Shown in pieces: positions 1 to 8,208 of a DNA stretch of 64,000 nucleotides. A model generated the notes under the pieces. That model searched no databases, was not told where the DNA came from, and saw only the letters and a program-made list of their open reading frames with translations. The translations under genes and the position numbers were made by a program. The stretch's first letter is position 1. Each line of letters begins with the position of its first letter. Source of the stretch: Ascidiaceihabitans sp034111945 (GTDB lineage Bacteria; Pseudomonadota; Alphaproteobacteria; Rhodobacterales; Rhodobacteraceae); NCBI GenBank assembly GCA_047626725.1, contig JBLHSG010000006.1, forward strand, positions 1 through 64,000, in the 5' to 3' direction.

Positions 1-1061
1 TGCAAGAGCCATCCACACAGGACCTTTGGTGCTTTGACCGCTTGGGCCTGCATGGTCGCAATCTGCGCGGTTTTTGCAGCAGCCAAAATTGCCGCACGCC
101 CTTTTAGCTGGTTGTTTCTAAGCAGCGCATTCACGCGTTTAGGCTTGCGTCGTACACCGGAAATGTCAGCGCGGCGACGGGTTGAAATATTGGCGGCACG
201 CACGCGGTTGCCAAACACTGTCGACAAATTGGCGCGCCGCAAAAGGCCCAAACGTGCGGCAGGCACGGCCATTGTCGCAGGCGCTGGTGCGGCGTTTACC
301 ACGGTTTCAGCCTCCATCGCCTCGTAAACGGTGTAGTCGGATAGCAGTTCGATGTGTGCCTCGTCGGTGTCGCGCAACAGCTTGTAGGCCAGCGAAATTG
401 CATCGCCAGTGAACGTAAAACTGACGGTGTCGCCCGCCGGTGCGACGGTGCCTTGCAATTCGATACTGCGTGTCCCGTCCGTGGACATGTAGGGTAATTT
501 CAATGTGGCCTCGCGCAGTTGAGAGGGCACATCGCGAAAGGTCAAATCAGGCGTTTGTGCGCGCATCTGATCAATCTGGCGCTGGGTGGCGACAAGGCGG
601 ACTTGGCGCACAGGCAAGGTCAGATCGGCGGTCCATAAATCAGTTCCGTCAATGGCGGTCCCGGCCTGAAGTGCCCGGAAAATCGGTTTGGTCAGATCGG
701 CTGGTGCGGCAATTTCAAACACGCGTTTGACCCAACGCAGTTTTGTATCTTTGCGATCGCGCAATACCATCGCACCGGAATCCGACATGATTGGGCCACT
801 GATGTTTTTGGCGGTCGCGATGCCCAATTGCGCGCGCATATCAAGCGAGGTCAGGATGGAATGGCGTGCCTCTGTGATCTTCATCTTGAGGCCAGAACTG
901 ACCGTCGCGATCGTGTTTATCTGGTCCGCCAATTTGACGTTGGCCATGGTTGTTTTCAACCGCCCGGGGTCCAGTTGGAACCGATGCGCAGGGATCAAAC
1001 GACCTGCTTTCATGCGCGTTGGCGTGGCGCGAACAGTGTTAAGAGTGGTGAATTTGGGCAT
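1..1061 (-). CDS. Unrecognised protein, partial (C-terminus beyond window edge)
   Basis: An open frame runs from an ATG at 1061 (begins MPKFTTLNTVRATP) leftwards without a stop to base 1, so at least 353 residues are present. GGAG lies seven bases before the start, which supports it. There is no signal peptide or membrane segment. The last ~90 visible residues are rich in Ala, Arg and Lys (ARLGLLRRANLSTVFG and following), a basic, probably extended tail. I recognise no family. It is followed on the same strand convention by two further genes upstream (1125-3140 and 3194-3973), so it is probably the third gene of that transcription unit. Function unknown; the reading frame is well supported, the role is not. 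Confidence 0.75.
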   Translation of the reverse strand, partial: MPKFTTLNTVRATPTRMKAGRLIPAHRFQLDPGRLKTTMANVKLADQINTIATVSSGLKMKITEARHSILTSLDMRAQLGIATAKNISGPIMSDSGAMVLRDRKDTKLRWVKRVFEIAAPADLTKPIFRALQAGTAIDGTDLWTADLTLPVRQVRLVATQRQIDQMRAQTPDLTFRDVPSQLREATLKLPYMSTDGTRSIELQGTVAPAGDTVSFTFTGDAISLAYKLLRDTDEAHIELLSDYTVYEAMEAETVVNAAPAPATMAVPAARLGLLRRANLSTVFGNRVRAANISTRRRADISGVRRKPKRVNALLRNNQLKGRAAILAAAKTAQIATMQAQAVKAPKVLCGWLL

Positions 1062-1124
1062 GTGAAAACTCCGGAAAACGAAGGGGTGCAGCCCTGAACA
1101 TGGGGCCAAGGCTGCACCGGTGTA

Positions 1125-3140
1125 TCAGGACAAATAAGTGTCGAGTTTGTCGTTCAGATTGTCCGGTGGGGCAGGGATTTCGACAGTCAACGGGCCATTG
1201 CCAGCCCCTGACGTCCAGTCGCCTTCCCAGCGCACTGATTTCTGTCCAAATCGTTTGCCTTTGACCGTGGCTTCGACCTTGTATTCATAGTCTTCAAGGT
1301 CAGCAGGCTTGGCGTACCAAACTTTGTAATAGCGTTCGGCGTTGGCGGTAGATCCGTTGAAACGATAAGCTTTTTCGCCGAATTTTGGGGTCCGCACATG
1401 CACGATCACATCGATCTGTTTGTCCTCGTCGGGGATGACCATGTCGATGTTGATCGGGCCGACCAGCAATTGCCCCGAACTTTCGGCGCGTACGTCGATT
1501 GTGTGGGCATCGGTTTCGTATTCTTCGACGATTTCATTCACGGCGACATCGGGACTTTCCTTGAACGCAATTGTTTTGCGCACCCAGATTTTTTCACTGT
1601 CTTCGCCGCGATCCCCATGCCGTGTGAAATCAAAGATAAACCGCGCGTCTTTGTTGCCTGGAACCCAGATTGCCGGAATGGTTGTGTCCGACATTTCGAC
1701 ATCTGTGGGCCCGTCCAGCACCCGGCCTGAGGGTTTCCAATTGACCTGCCCTTGGCTGTCGGGATAGCCGATTTGCACCTTGAGCGAATGGATCGGATCG
1801 CCAATCTGGTTCTCTGGCCAGTTCGCAATTGCTGATGTGACAACGTGAACTTTGCGAAAACCTTCTTCCATGAACACTTCGGTAAAGTAACGATCGAGGT
1901 TGGTTTTGTCTTCTTTGATCTCGTCAAACACGCCTTCCATTTGGGCGGAAATGACTTCAGAACGGGTGACCTGTTCTTCGATCGTTTTGGTGAAGGTGAA
2001 TGACCCCTCGAACACGTCCTTGCGGTTTTTGACCGCGGCAGATGCCCCGACTTTGAAGGACGAAAGCAAAGACAGAAAACCTGATTTCTTCTTGCCTTCA
2101 ACGACGTTCACTTCGGCATTTGCAGCATCAACCGTTTCGTCCAGCGTGGTGCCTGCTTGGGTCAATTTTTCTGTCACCATGGTGGTAATGGTCGAGATGA
2201 TTGTGTCCGCGGCCATGTCCAGTTTGGCGCGATCTTCCATGCTCAGGCCCGCACCAACTTCGATGTCGACCGTGATCGCACCGTTCTCGATCAGCTTGTT
2301 CACCTCGTGGGATGCGGTGGCCTTGAACCACGCATATTGGCCCTGCGCTGAGGCAGAGAAATGGGTGCGTATGCGTTCCCAATCGCCTGTAATCGTCAGC
2401 TTGTAGGGGACGGTCCACACGTCATAGGAAATGTGGTTTTCCAAAGTCAGAGGGGATGTGCCTTTTTTGGCAGCGCCCCAAATCAGCTCGATCGGGCGGC
2501 GCCCCATCATCACCGTGTAGGCGTTTGTGGCCATGATGTTCAGCGTTCCTTCGCCTGCACCTTGGATTTCAAAGGCCCACGCATCGGGGTTGTCGGTGAT
2601 CACGCCGTCCTGACCGGTATCGGAATTCTTGTAGTTCAGACTGTGCAAAACGGTGTTGTTCGAACGCAATGCCACAGGGGCTGGCACGGCGACAATCGGG
2701 GTGTTTTTTTCCCAAAAGTAGTGTTTGTTCTGCGTCAATTGCAGTTGGTCTTTGACGTCGGCGAATGCCTTTTCCACAACGCCGGGTGGGGGGGCAAGTG
2801 TGGCGGTGAAATTCATCACGCCGCCAGCCAGTTCGGAATATCCGTCTTCGCCGATATTTTTGGACGGGTCCATAATGCCGGAAAAACGCTGCACCCCAAA
2901 GACAAAGTCACCCTCGGAATGACGTGCAAGGCGGTTGGTTTGAGGCAAGAAGTAAAAGTGCATCGGCTTGCCCGCGTCGCGCAGTTCAGGGTTGTTTTTG
3001 TCCGGTAAAAACACGACCTCGTGCTTGCCGCCGGCATCGTCTTCGACAACGCTGGACATGACTTGACCTACAAATGCGGGGCCTGCTGCACGTGCGGCAC
3101 GCTTGGCGATCCGTTGCTGGAGTTTGGTTGCTTTGGCCAT
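1125..3140 (-). CDS. Large unrecognised protein (671 aa)
   Basis: A 671-residue protein with no signal peptide and no clear membrane helix. The N-terminus is basic (MAKATKLQQRIAKRAARAAG). The middle (about residues 290-430) is rich in Thr, Val and Ala and looks partly helical (KLDMAADTIISTITTMVTEKL). The C-terminal third (about 430-640) is beta-rich with aromatic strands. It is acidic overall. I cannot place it in a family; a beta-rich structural, surface or pore-forming role would be speculation. It is 53 bases downstream of the peptidoglycan-binding/CHAP gene and 63 bases upstream of the partial unknown gene, all minus strand, so the three are probably cotranscribed. The length and tight packing make it a real gene. 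Confidence 0.8.
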   Translation of the reverse strand: MAKATKLQQRIAKRAARAAGPAFVGQVMSSVVEDDAGGKHEVVFLPDKNNPELRDAGKPMHFYFLPQTNRLARHSEGDFVFGVQRFSGIMDPSKNIGEDGYSELAGGVMNFTATLAPPPGVVEKAFADVKDQLQLTQNKHYFWEKNTPIVAVPAPVALRSNNTVLHSLNYKNSDTGQDGVITDNPDAWAFEIQGAGEGTLNIMATNAYTVMMGRRPIELIWGAAKKGTSPLTLENHISYDVWTVPYKLTITGDWERIRTHFSASAQGQYAWFKATASHEVNKLIENGAITVDIEVGAGLSMEDRAKLDMAADTIISTITTMVTEKLTQAGTTLDETVDAANAEVNVVEGKKKSGFLSLLSSFKVGASAAVKNRKDVFEGSFTFTKTIEEQVTRSEVISAQMEGVFDEIKEDKTNLDRYFTEVFMEEGFRKVHVVTSAIANWPENQIGDPIHSLKVQIGYPDSQGQVNWKPSGRVLDGPTDVEMSDTTIPAIWVPGNKDARFIFDFTRHGDRGEDSEKIWVRKTIAFKESPDVAVNEIVEEYETDAHTIDVRAESSGQLLVGPINIDMVIPDEDKQIDVIVHVRTPKFGEKAYRFNGSTANAERYYKVWYAKPADLEDYEYKVEATVKGKRFGQKSVRWEGDWTSGAGNGPLTVEIPAPPDNLNDKLDTYLS

Positions 3141-3193
3141 CTGATAATTCCTTGTTTTAATGGGTGATGGAAAATGTGTGAGGTCGTGAAATT

Positions 3194-3973
3194 TTAGAAA
3201 ACGATGAAGTCTGTATTTGAGTACCCACGACGGCGCGCGCAGACTTCGTACCCTTCGCGCTGTCCGTCATCGTTGGTGTTGCCTTCGATGGTTTCGTAGT
3301 GGTTTTCGAATGCTTGGGTTACGATGCCTGTATGGGTCCAATCCATTGGATCAGATCGGCGCAGGAAAATGGATCCAGCTGGAATTTGATCCGGTGTTGC
3401 GTCGCGTTCGCTTGGAAACAGGCCGCTGTCCTTGGCAAAATTGGCAAGGTTATCGCAGGAAAAACTGGTGCCCATCGGCATCGGGTGCATCAAGGCTTCG
3501 CCTGCCTGATGCATGCAGAATGCAACGAAACCCGCACACCAAAGCCACTGGGACCCTTCGTTGCCTTTCATGTACATGCGCACCCACGGGCCCGCATTCG
3601 CCCCACCAACTTCGCGCGGATGCGGGATTAGATGTTGGTTGGCAAATTCGGCGACCGCGTCGCTAAATGATACGGACGCAAGCAATGGATTGACCAGCGC
3701 ATCTTGCATCGGTTGAACTAGGGCGGTCCATGTTTCTTCGTCCAGTTTTCCAGTGCTGTTCAGGCCGGTGTCGAACTGGAAACGCATCAACGTTTCCTCG
3801 CTTACGCGGCCAAAATCGCCATCAATCACAAGGCCCAGATTATGCAAGCACAACCATTCTTGAACCCGCTTTGCTGCATGGCCGCGCTTGCCCCGCCCGA
3901 ACTGTCCGGGAAATTTGATTTCCTTGCGGATCCAGGCAGATAGGTCTGAAGGATCGCCATTTAAAATATACAT
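3194..3973 (-). CDS. Peptidoglycan-binding / CHAP-like cell-wall hydrolase (259 aa)
   Basis: Residues about 25-90 form a PG_binding_1 domain (AAKRVQEWLCLHNLGLVIDG, DFGRVSEETLMRFQ). The C-terminal ~130 residues look like a CHAP/TIGR02594-type cysteine amidase or endopeptidase: a Cys in the WLWCAGFVAF helix, a His in WTHTGIV and a polar IEGNTND segment match the usual Cys-His-polar triad. There is no signal peptide, so export would need another route such as lysis or a dedicated secretion system. It is the first gene of a minus-strand group with two unknown proteins. Such enzymes cut or remodel peptidoglycan, often in phage, toxin or secretion contexts, but no phage structural gene is visible here. 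Confidence 0.75.
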   Translation of the reverse strand: MYILNGDPSDLSAWIRKEIKFPGQFGRGKRGHAAKRVQEWLCLHNLGLVIDGDFGRVSEETLMRFQFDTGLNSTGKLDEETWTALVQPMQDALVNPLLASVSFSDAVAEFANQHLIPHPREVGGANAGPWVRMYMKGNEGSQWLWCAGFVAFCMHQAGEALMHPMPMGTSFSCDNLANFAKDSGLFPSERDATPDQIPAGSIFLRRSDPMDWTHTGIVTQAFENHYETIEGNTNDDGQREGYEVCARRRGYSNTDFIVF

Positions 3974-4134
3974 TTTGTTTCCTTAAATTGTGTCGCAAAA
4001 GTTGATTTTCGTTCGAATTGGCAAGGCGGGGCTGTTCACCCAAAAAGTGTCGAACCTGACGGGCAGGGTTCTGGTCGTTGAAAAATTTGATCACGCAAAT
4101 CGAGGGCTAAAATGACCCGCAGTAGCGCTAGGGC

Positions 4135-4410
4135 TTATGGTTTTGGATCGACACCCGCGAGGGCCTCAAGTGCGTCGGCAGAACGGGCGGTATTGTTGTA
4201 AATGCCCAAGCATAATTCGTAAATTCCGGTGGCTACAAAAAACGATCCGGCAATGAACATGGACAGCAATAAGCCACCCAAAAATACCACTGCGCCAAGA
4301 AAAACATGTTGTGTCAGGGCGATAATTGCCCCTGTGCATGTCCCAACCATCATAGCGATAAATACCAGCCAGATGATCTTGTTTAATGAGCGGACTAAAA
4401 AATCTCGCAT
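4135..4410 (-). CDS. Small membrane protein (91 aa), DUF4282-like
   Basis: The start is the ATG at 4410 (MRDFLVRSLNKIIW) because AAGGAG stands eight bases upstream; an in-frame ATG at 4461 would add 17 residues with no ribosome site. Two hydrophobic helices (about residues 11-32 and 38-62) are followed by a polar helix (ELCLGIYNNTARSADALEAL). Size, two-helix layout and the helix after the second segment resemble DUF4282-type inner-membrane proteins of unknown function. It is monocistronic, transcribed away from the TRAP operon at 4620. Confidence 0.65.
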   Translation of the reverse strand: MRDFLVRSLNKIIWLVFIAMMVGTCTGAIIALTQHVFLGAVVFLGGLLLSMFIAGSFFVATGIYELCLGIYNNTARSADALEALAGVDPKP

Positions 4411-4581
4411 GAAAGAACTCCTTTGAATGCACTCAGGTTTCCCGAATTGCGCGAGTCTCACAAGTGAGGTTTTCCTTACCCTTCATAGGGGAACTGCATG
4501 GAATTTGCGCTTGTTTGCGGGGTAACGGCATAAAATTCGGTCATCGCTGTTGTGTCTTGCGGGCCTTGCGCTGCAAGCTGT

Positions 4582-4606
4582 CCCTAATAAACGACAAAAA
4601 TTAGGG
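4582..4606 (+). promoter_or_regulatory. Inverted repeat overlapping the ribosome site of the first TRAP operon
   Basis: CCCTAAT (4582-4588) and ATTAGGG (4600-4606) form a seven-base stem with an 11-base loop. The right arm overlaps the GGGGAG ribosome-binding site (4604-4609) of the gene at 4620. If it folds in the mRNA it would mask the ribosome site; it could equally be a DNA operator. Seen in sequence; function inferred. Confidence 0.35.
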
Positions 4607-4619
4607 GAGACGTTTTAAC

Positions 4620-5597
4620 ATGAAATTCACTACGCTTTTCGGGGCCGCACTTGCCGCCACTTTGGGGGTCGCAGGATCAATCGCCAGCGCCAACGATTTT
4701 CGCATCGGGCTGATCACACCGCCCTCGCACATCTGGACCAAAGCGGCGACGGATTTTGGCACAGCGCTAAACGATGCTTCAGGTGGCGCACACAGCGTTA
4801 CTGTTTTTCCCGCCCGCCAATTGGGGAACGAGGCACAGATGTTGCAGCAGCTTCAAACCGGCGCTCTTGATATGGCGTTTTTGACGGTGGCCGAAGTGTC
4901 CAACCGCGCGCCTGATTTCGGGGCATTTTACGCGCCGTATTTGGCCAAAGATATTGCACATGCGGGCCGCATTTTGCGCACCGATGCTGCGACCGGCATG
5001 TTAGATCAACTGCCTGCAAAAGTCGGCGTTGTCGGCCTTGGCTATGGCATGGCGGGTCTGCGCCAAATCGTGGCACGCGGATCAGTGTCATCAGCCGCCG
5101 ATTTGAAGGGGCTAAAGCTGCGGATCACACCGTTTGACCCGATCTTGGATTTTTACAATGCGGTCGGCGCTGCCCCGACACCGATGCCATTGCCAGCGGT
5201 TTACGATGCTTTGGCGAACGGTCAGGTCGACGCGATCGACATGGACGCGGAACTGATTTGGAAGCTGAAATACTACGAGCACGCCGACACGGTTCTGGCC
5301 TCAAATCACATGATGTTCCCGATGGTCGGACTGGTTTCTGCCAAGGTTTGGAAGGGGTTATCTGACGCGGACAAAGCGATGATTACCGAAACAATGCAAG
5401 CCGAACTGGGCAAAGTCATCGACACCTACGTGGCCAAAGACGTCGAATGGCTGGACCAAGTCCGCGGTACAGGCAAAACATTTGTTGATGTTGGCCCCGC
5501 GTTTTTTGGCGCAGCAATCGAGGAATGGGACGCTACGTGGTCTGAAAAATCCTCGCAATTGGGCACCCTGCGCGATGCGGCGGCTGCAGTTCAATAA
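4620..5597 (+). CDS. dctP: TRAP transporter substrate-binding protein, DctP family (first system)
   Basis: Periplasmic receptor of a sodium-driven tripartite transporter for small organic acids. 325 residues, normal for the family. A Sec signal peptide ends at about residue 24 (SIASA before ND). Family features follow: a PSHIWTKAATDFG opening, a QLGNEAQMLQQLQTG helix, the LKGLKLRI strand carrying the Arg expected to pair with a substrate carboxylate, and the ANGQVDAIDMD turn. The two membrane subunits follow (5655 and 6182). The substrate cannot be named from sequence; a carboxylate is likely. It is the first gene of a three-gene operon. Confidence 0.93.
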   Translation: MKFTTLFGAALAATLGVAGSIASANDFRIGLITPPSHIWTKAATDFGTALNDASGGAHSVTVFPARQLGNEAQMLQQLQTGALDMAFLTVAEVSNRAPDFGAFYAPYLAKDIAHAGRILRTDAATGMLDQLPAKVGVVGLGYGMAGLRQIVARGSVSSAADLKGLKLRITPFDPILDFYNAVGAAPTPMPLPAVYDALANGQVDAIDMDAELIWKLKYYEHADTVLASNHMMFPMVGLVSAKVWKGLSDADKAMITETMQAELGKVIDTYVAKDVEWLDQVRGTGKTFVDVGPAFFGAAIEEWDATWSEKSSQLGTLRDAAAAVQ

Positions 5598-5654
5598 ACC
5601 AATGGTCGGGACCGGTTTTTATCTGGTCCCGAAACCACAAGGACCAGTCGCAAA

Positions 5655-6185
5655 ATGATCACCAAACTGTCGCGCGGCCTCGCCAAGGCCGAGATATTCT
5701 GCGCCTCGTTCCTCGCCATTCTCATCACTTTGCTGATCCTGTTGAACGTGCTTACACGGGCCATGAACGCATCGATCTACTGGGTGGATGAGGCCGCGAT
5801 TTATGCGATGGTCTGGATGACATTTCTGGCCGCATCAGCCGGTATTCACGAACGCAGTGCGGTATCGGTAACAGTGATCAAGGACATGCTGAATGACCGC
5901 GCGCGTCACATCATGAACATCGCGATTGATCTGGTTGTGCTGCTGTTTGTCGCCGCCATTTTGTACTTTCTCTGGCGCTGGTTGTTACCCCTTGACTTGC
6001 TACGCGCCGGTTTCAACATCGAGGCATTTCAGGGCGAGACGTTCAATTTTGTATACGCCGAACCGACCACCACGTTGGGCATCAAAAAGGTCTGGGTCTG
6101 GATCATCATGGTCGCCTTTGCCTTTGGGGCCGGCCTGCATGCCATCGCCAATCTATCGACGACATTACGAGGGGGCCGCCTATGA
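5655..6185 (+). CDS. dctQ: TRAP transporter small membrane subunit, DctQ family (first system)
   Basis: 176 residues with four hydrophobic helices, the DctQ layout. The first helix is around residues 13-33 and the signature stretch YWVDEAAIYAMVWMTFLAAS sits at the second. DctQ links the periplasmic receptor to the large transporter subunit in the inner membrane. The stop overlaps the next start by four bases (ATGA at 6182-6185), so it is translationally coupled to dctM. It is slightly longer than the simplest DctQ proteins because of a periplasmic loop with FNIEAFQGETFNFVYAEP. Confidence 0.9.
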   Translation: MITKLSRGLAKAEIFCASFLAILITLLILLNVLTRAMNASIYWVDEAAIYAMVWMTFLAASAGIHERSAVSVTVIKDMLNDRARHIMNIAIDLVVLLFVAAILYFLWRWLLPLDLLRAGFNIEAFQGETFNFVYAEPTTTLGIKKVWVWIIMVAFAFGAGLHAIANLSTTLRGGRL

Positions 6186-7441
6186 CCCCGTTCATCTTTG
6201 CCATCCTGTTGTTTGGCGCGGTTCCAATCGCGTTGGTCCTGACGCTTACCGCCATTTGGTACATCGCCGAAAGCGGCAACACGGTTTTGTTCGACAGCTT
6301 TGCCCAGCAGATGTTTTCGGGTGTCGAAAACTACGGTCTATTGGCCATTCCTCTGTTCATGTTGACCGGTGAATTGATGAACGAAGGCGGAATGACATCG
6401 CGCCTTATCAATGCGGCACGGGTGTTTGTTGGCGGGTTTCGCGGTGGGTTGGCCTATATCAATTTACTCGCAAACATGTTTATGGCCGCGATCATCGGAT
6501 CTGCTGCCAGCCAAATCGCAGTGATGAGCCGCGCAATGGTCCCCGAGATGGAAAAAGAGGGCTATTCCAAAGGCTTCGCTGCCGCGACAACTGCCGCAGG
6601 CGGCCTGCTTGCCCCCGTTATTCCCCCATCAATGCTGTTCGTGATCTACGGTGTTTTGGCGCAAATTCCGATTGGCGACATGTTTTTGGCAGGCATTATT
6701 CCAGGGTTGATGCTGGCATTCGCGTTCTTTGTGGTGATCGCTTTGATCGGGCTGAGCGTGCAGTTTCCCAAAGGCGAATGGATGTCGTGGCCGGATATCA
6801 GGCGCGCGTTAATCCACGCGTTACCCGCCGCATTAATCCCTGCTGCGATCATCGGTGGCATCCTGTTTGGCATCGCAACGCCGACTGAATCTGCAGCCGT
6901 TGCATCGTTGATCGCCTTTCTTGTTGGTTGGTTGGTTTACGGCGAAATTAAGCTGTCGAAACTGGGCGAAATGTTCGGGCGCACGGCACGCAATGCATCG
7001 ATGGTGATCTTTATGATTGCGGCCGCCAACGTCTTTGGATGGGTGATTATCTACGAGGCATTGCCACAAAAACTGGCGGCTTTGATCACCTCGATCACCG
7101 ACGATCCATTCACGTTTTTGCTAATCGTAAATCTGGTGTTGCTGTGCGTGGGCATGTTGATCGACGGGATCGCTGCGATCATTTTGGTGACCCCGATTTT
7201 GCTGCCCATCGCGATGAACAATTACGACATTGACCCGTTTCAATTTGGCGTCGTGATGAGCCTGAATTTGGTACTTGGCCTGCTGACACCACCTGTGGGC
7301 ATTGGTCTGTACATCGCATCCAGCATGAGCGGGGCCAGCCCAAGCGCGATCATGCGTGGGCTGTGGCCGTTTTTACTGTCAGTGTTGGTCGTACTGATTT
7401 TGCTGAGTTATTTCCCGATATTGTCGACTGCATTGATCTAG
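6182..7441 (+). CDS. dctM: TRAP transporter large permease, DctM family (first system)
   Basis: 419 residues and about 12 membrane helices, the standard DctM size. Family signatures visible: IPLFMLTGELMNEGGMTSRL near the start, AAATTAAGGLLAPVIPPSML in the first half, and GLLTPPVGIGLYIASS near the end. This subunit carries out Na+-coupled solute movement. Its 3' end overlaps by four bases with the convergent short-chain dehydrogenase gene (ends at 7438), so the two opposing units share their ends with no room for a conventional terminator. Confidence 0.94.
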   Translation: MTPFIFAILLFGAVPIALVLTLTAIWYIAESGNTVLFDSFAQQMFSGVENYGLLAIPLFMLTGELMNEGGMTSRLINAARVFVGGFRGGLAYINLLANMFMAAIIGSAASQIAVMSRAMVPEMEKEGYSKGFAAATTAAGGLLAPVIPPSMLFVIYGVLAQIPIGDMFLAGIIPGLMLAFAFFVVIALIGLSVQFPKGEWMSWPDIRRALIHALPAALIPAAIIGGILFGIATPTESAAVASLIAFLVGWLVYGEIKLSKLGEMFGRTARNASMVIFMIAAANVFGWVIIYEALPQKLAALITSITDDPFTFLLIVNLVLLCVGMLIDGIAAIILVTPILLPIAMNNYDIDPFQFGVVMSLNLVLGLLTPPVGIGLYIASSMSGASPSAIMRGLWPFLLSVLVVLILLSYFPILSTALI

Positions 7442-8184
7442 ATACAGCGGCCGCCGTCGATTTCCATGCAGATGCCAGTGACCATGCTGGCCTCGTCTGA
7501 ACACAGGTAGCACGCGGCGTTTGCCATGTCTTCGGGTGTTGAAAATCGGCCCAAAGGAATGGTTGCCAAGAACTGCGCGCGCCGCTCTGGTGTGTCCTCG
7601 CCCATGAACATTTTTAGCAGTGGCGTGTCGCCAGCCACGGGGTTGATCGCGTTGACGCGAACGCCCTCGGGGGCCAATTCGATCGCCATGCCTTTGGTCG
7701 CGTTGTTCACCCAACCTTTGGACGCGTTGTACCAGTTCAAACGTGGGCGCGGGGACAAGGCCGCAGTCGAGGACACGTTCAAAATCGCCCCGGATTTTTG
7801 CGCCTTCATCAGCGGTGTGATGTGTTTGGCCGTCAGGTAGATCGACTTGCAATTGACGGCAAATACCTTGTCAAAATCGTCTTCGGACACGTCTTCCATC
7901 GCAGCAGGCCAGTGGGTTGTGCCTGCGTTGTTGATCAAGATATCGATGCGTCCAAACGCGTCTAATGTCGCCTGTGTCATCGCAACAACGGAGGCATCAT
8001 TGGCCACATTTGTTTCGATTGCATGGGCATTTTCGCCGAGTTCTTCGGCCAGTTCTTGCGCCATTTTGATGTTCAGATCGGCCAACATCACCTGCGCCCC
8101 TTCGGCGATAAATTTGCGTGCGATACCTGCGCCGAAACCAGACGCACCGCCTGTCACAATTGCTGTTTTTCCGTTCAAACGCAT
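7438..8184 (-). CDS. Short-chain dehydrogenase/reductase (SDR), 248 aa
   Basis: Classical NAD(P)-dependent SDR with a Rossmann start (TGGASGFGAGIA, residues 11-22), NNAG at 85-88, catalytic Ser139, Tyr152 and Lys156 (YNASK), and the closing VTGICMEIDGGRC. A GGGAG ribosome site lies before the ATG. It oxidises or reduces a hydroxyl/keto group on a small substrate. As last gene of a minus-strand unit (DctPQM, aldehyde dehydrogenase, SDR) it probably acts on the imported compound or a product of it. Asp35 at the end of the second strand (MLADLN) favours NAD over NADP. Substrate unknown. Confidence 0.92.
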   Translation of the reverse strand: MRLNGKTAIVTGGASGFGAGIARKFIAEGAQVMLADLNIKMAQELAEELGENAHAIETNVANDASVVAMTQATLDAFGRIDILINNAGTTHWPAAMEDVSEDDFDKVFAVNCKSIYLTAKHITPLMKAQKSGAILNVSSTAALSPRPRLNWYNASKGWVNNATKGMAIELAPEGVRVNAINPVAGDTPLLKMFMGEDTPERRAQFLATIPLGRFSTPEDMANAACYLCSDEASMVTGICMEIDGGRCI

Positions 8185-8208
8185 AGCGTTACTCCCTATT
8201 CGAAATGA

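Noticed and set aside
2361..3008. 215-residue plus-strand frame opposite the 671-residue gene
   Set aside because: Antisense to a well-packed gene, His/Val-rich with no motif.
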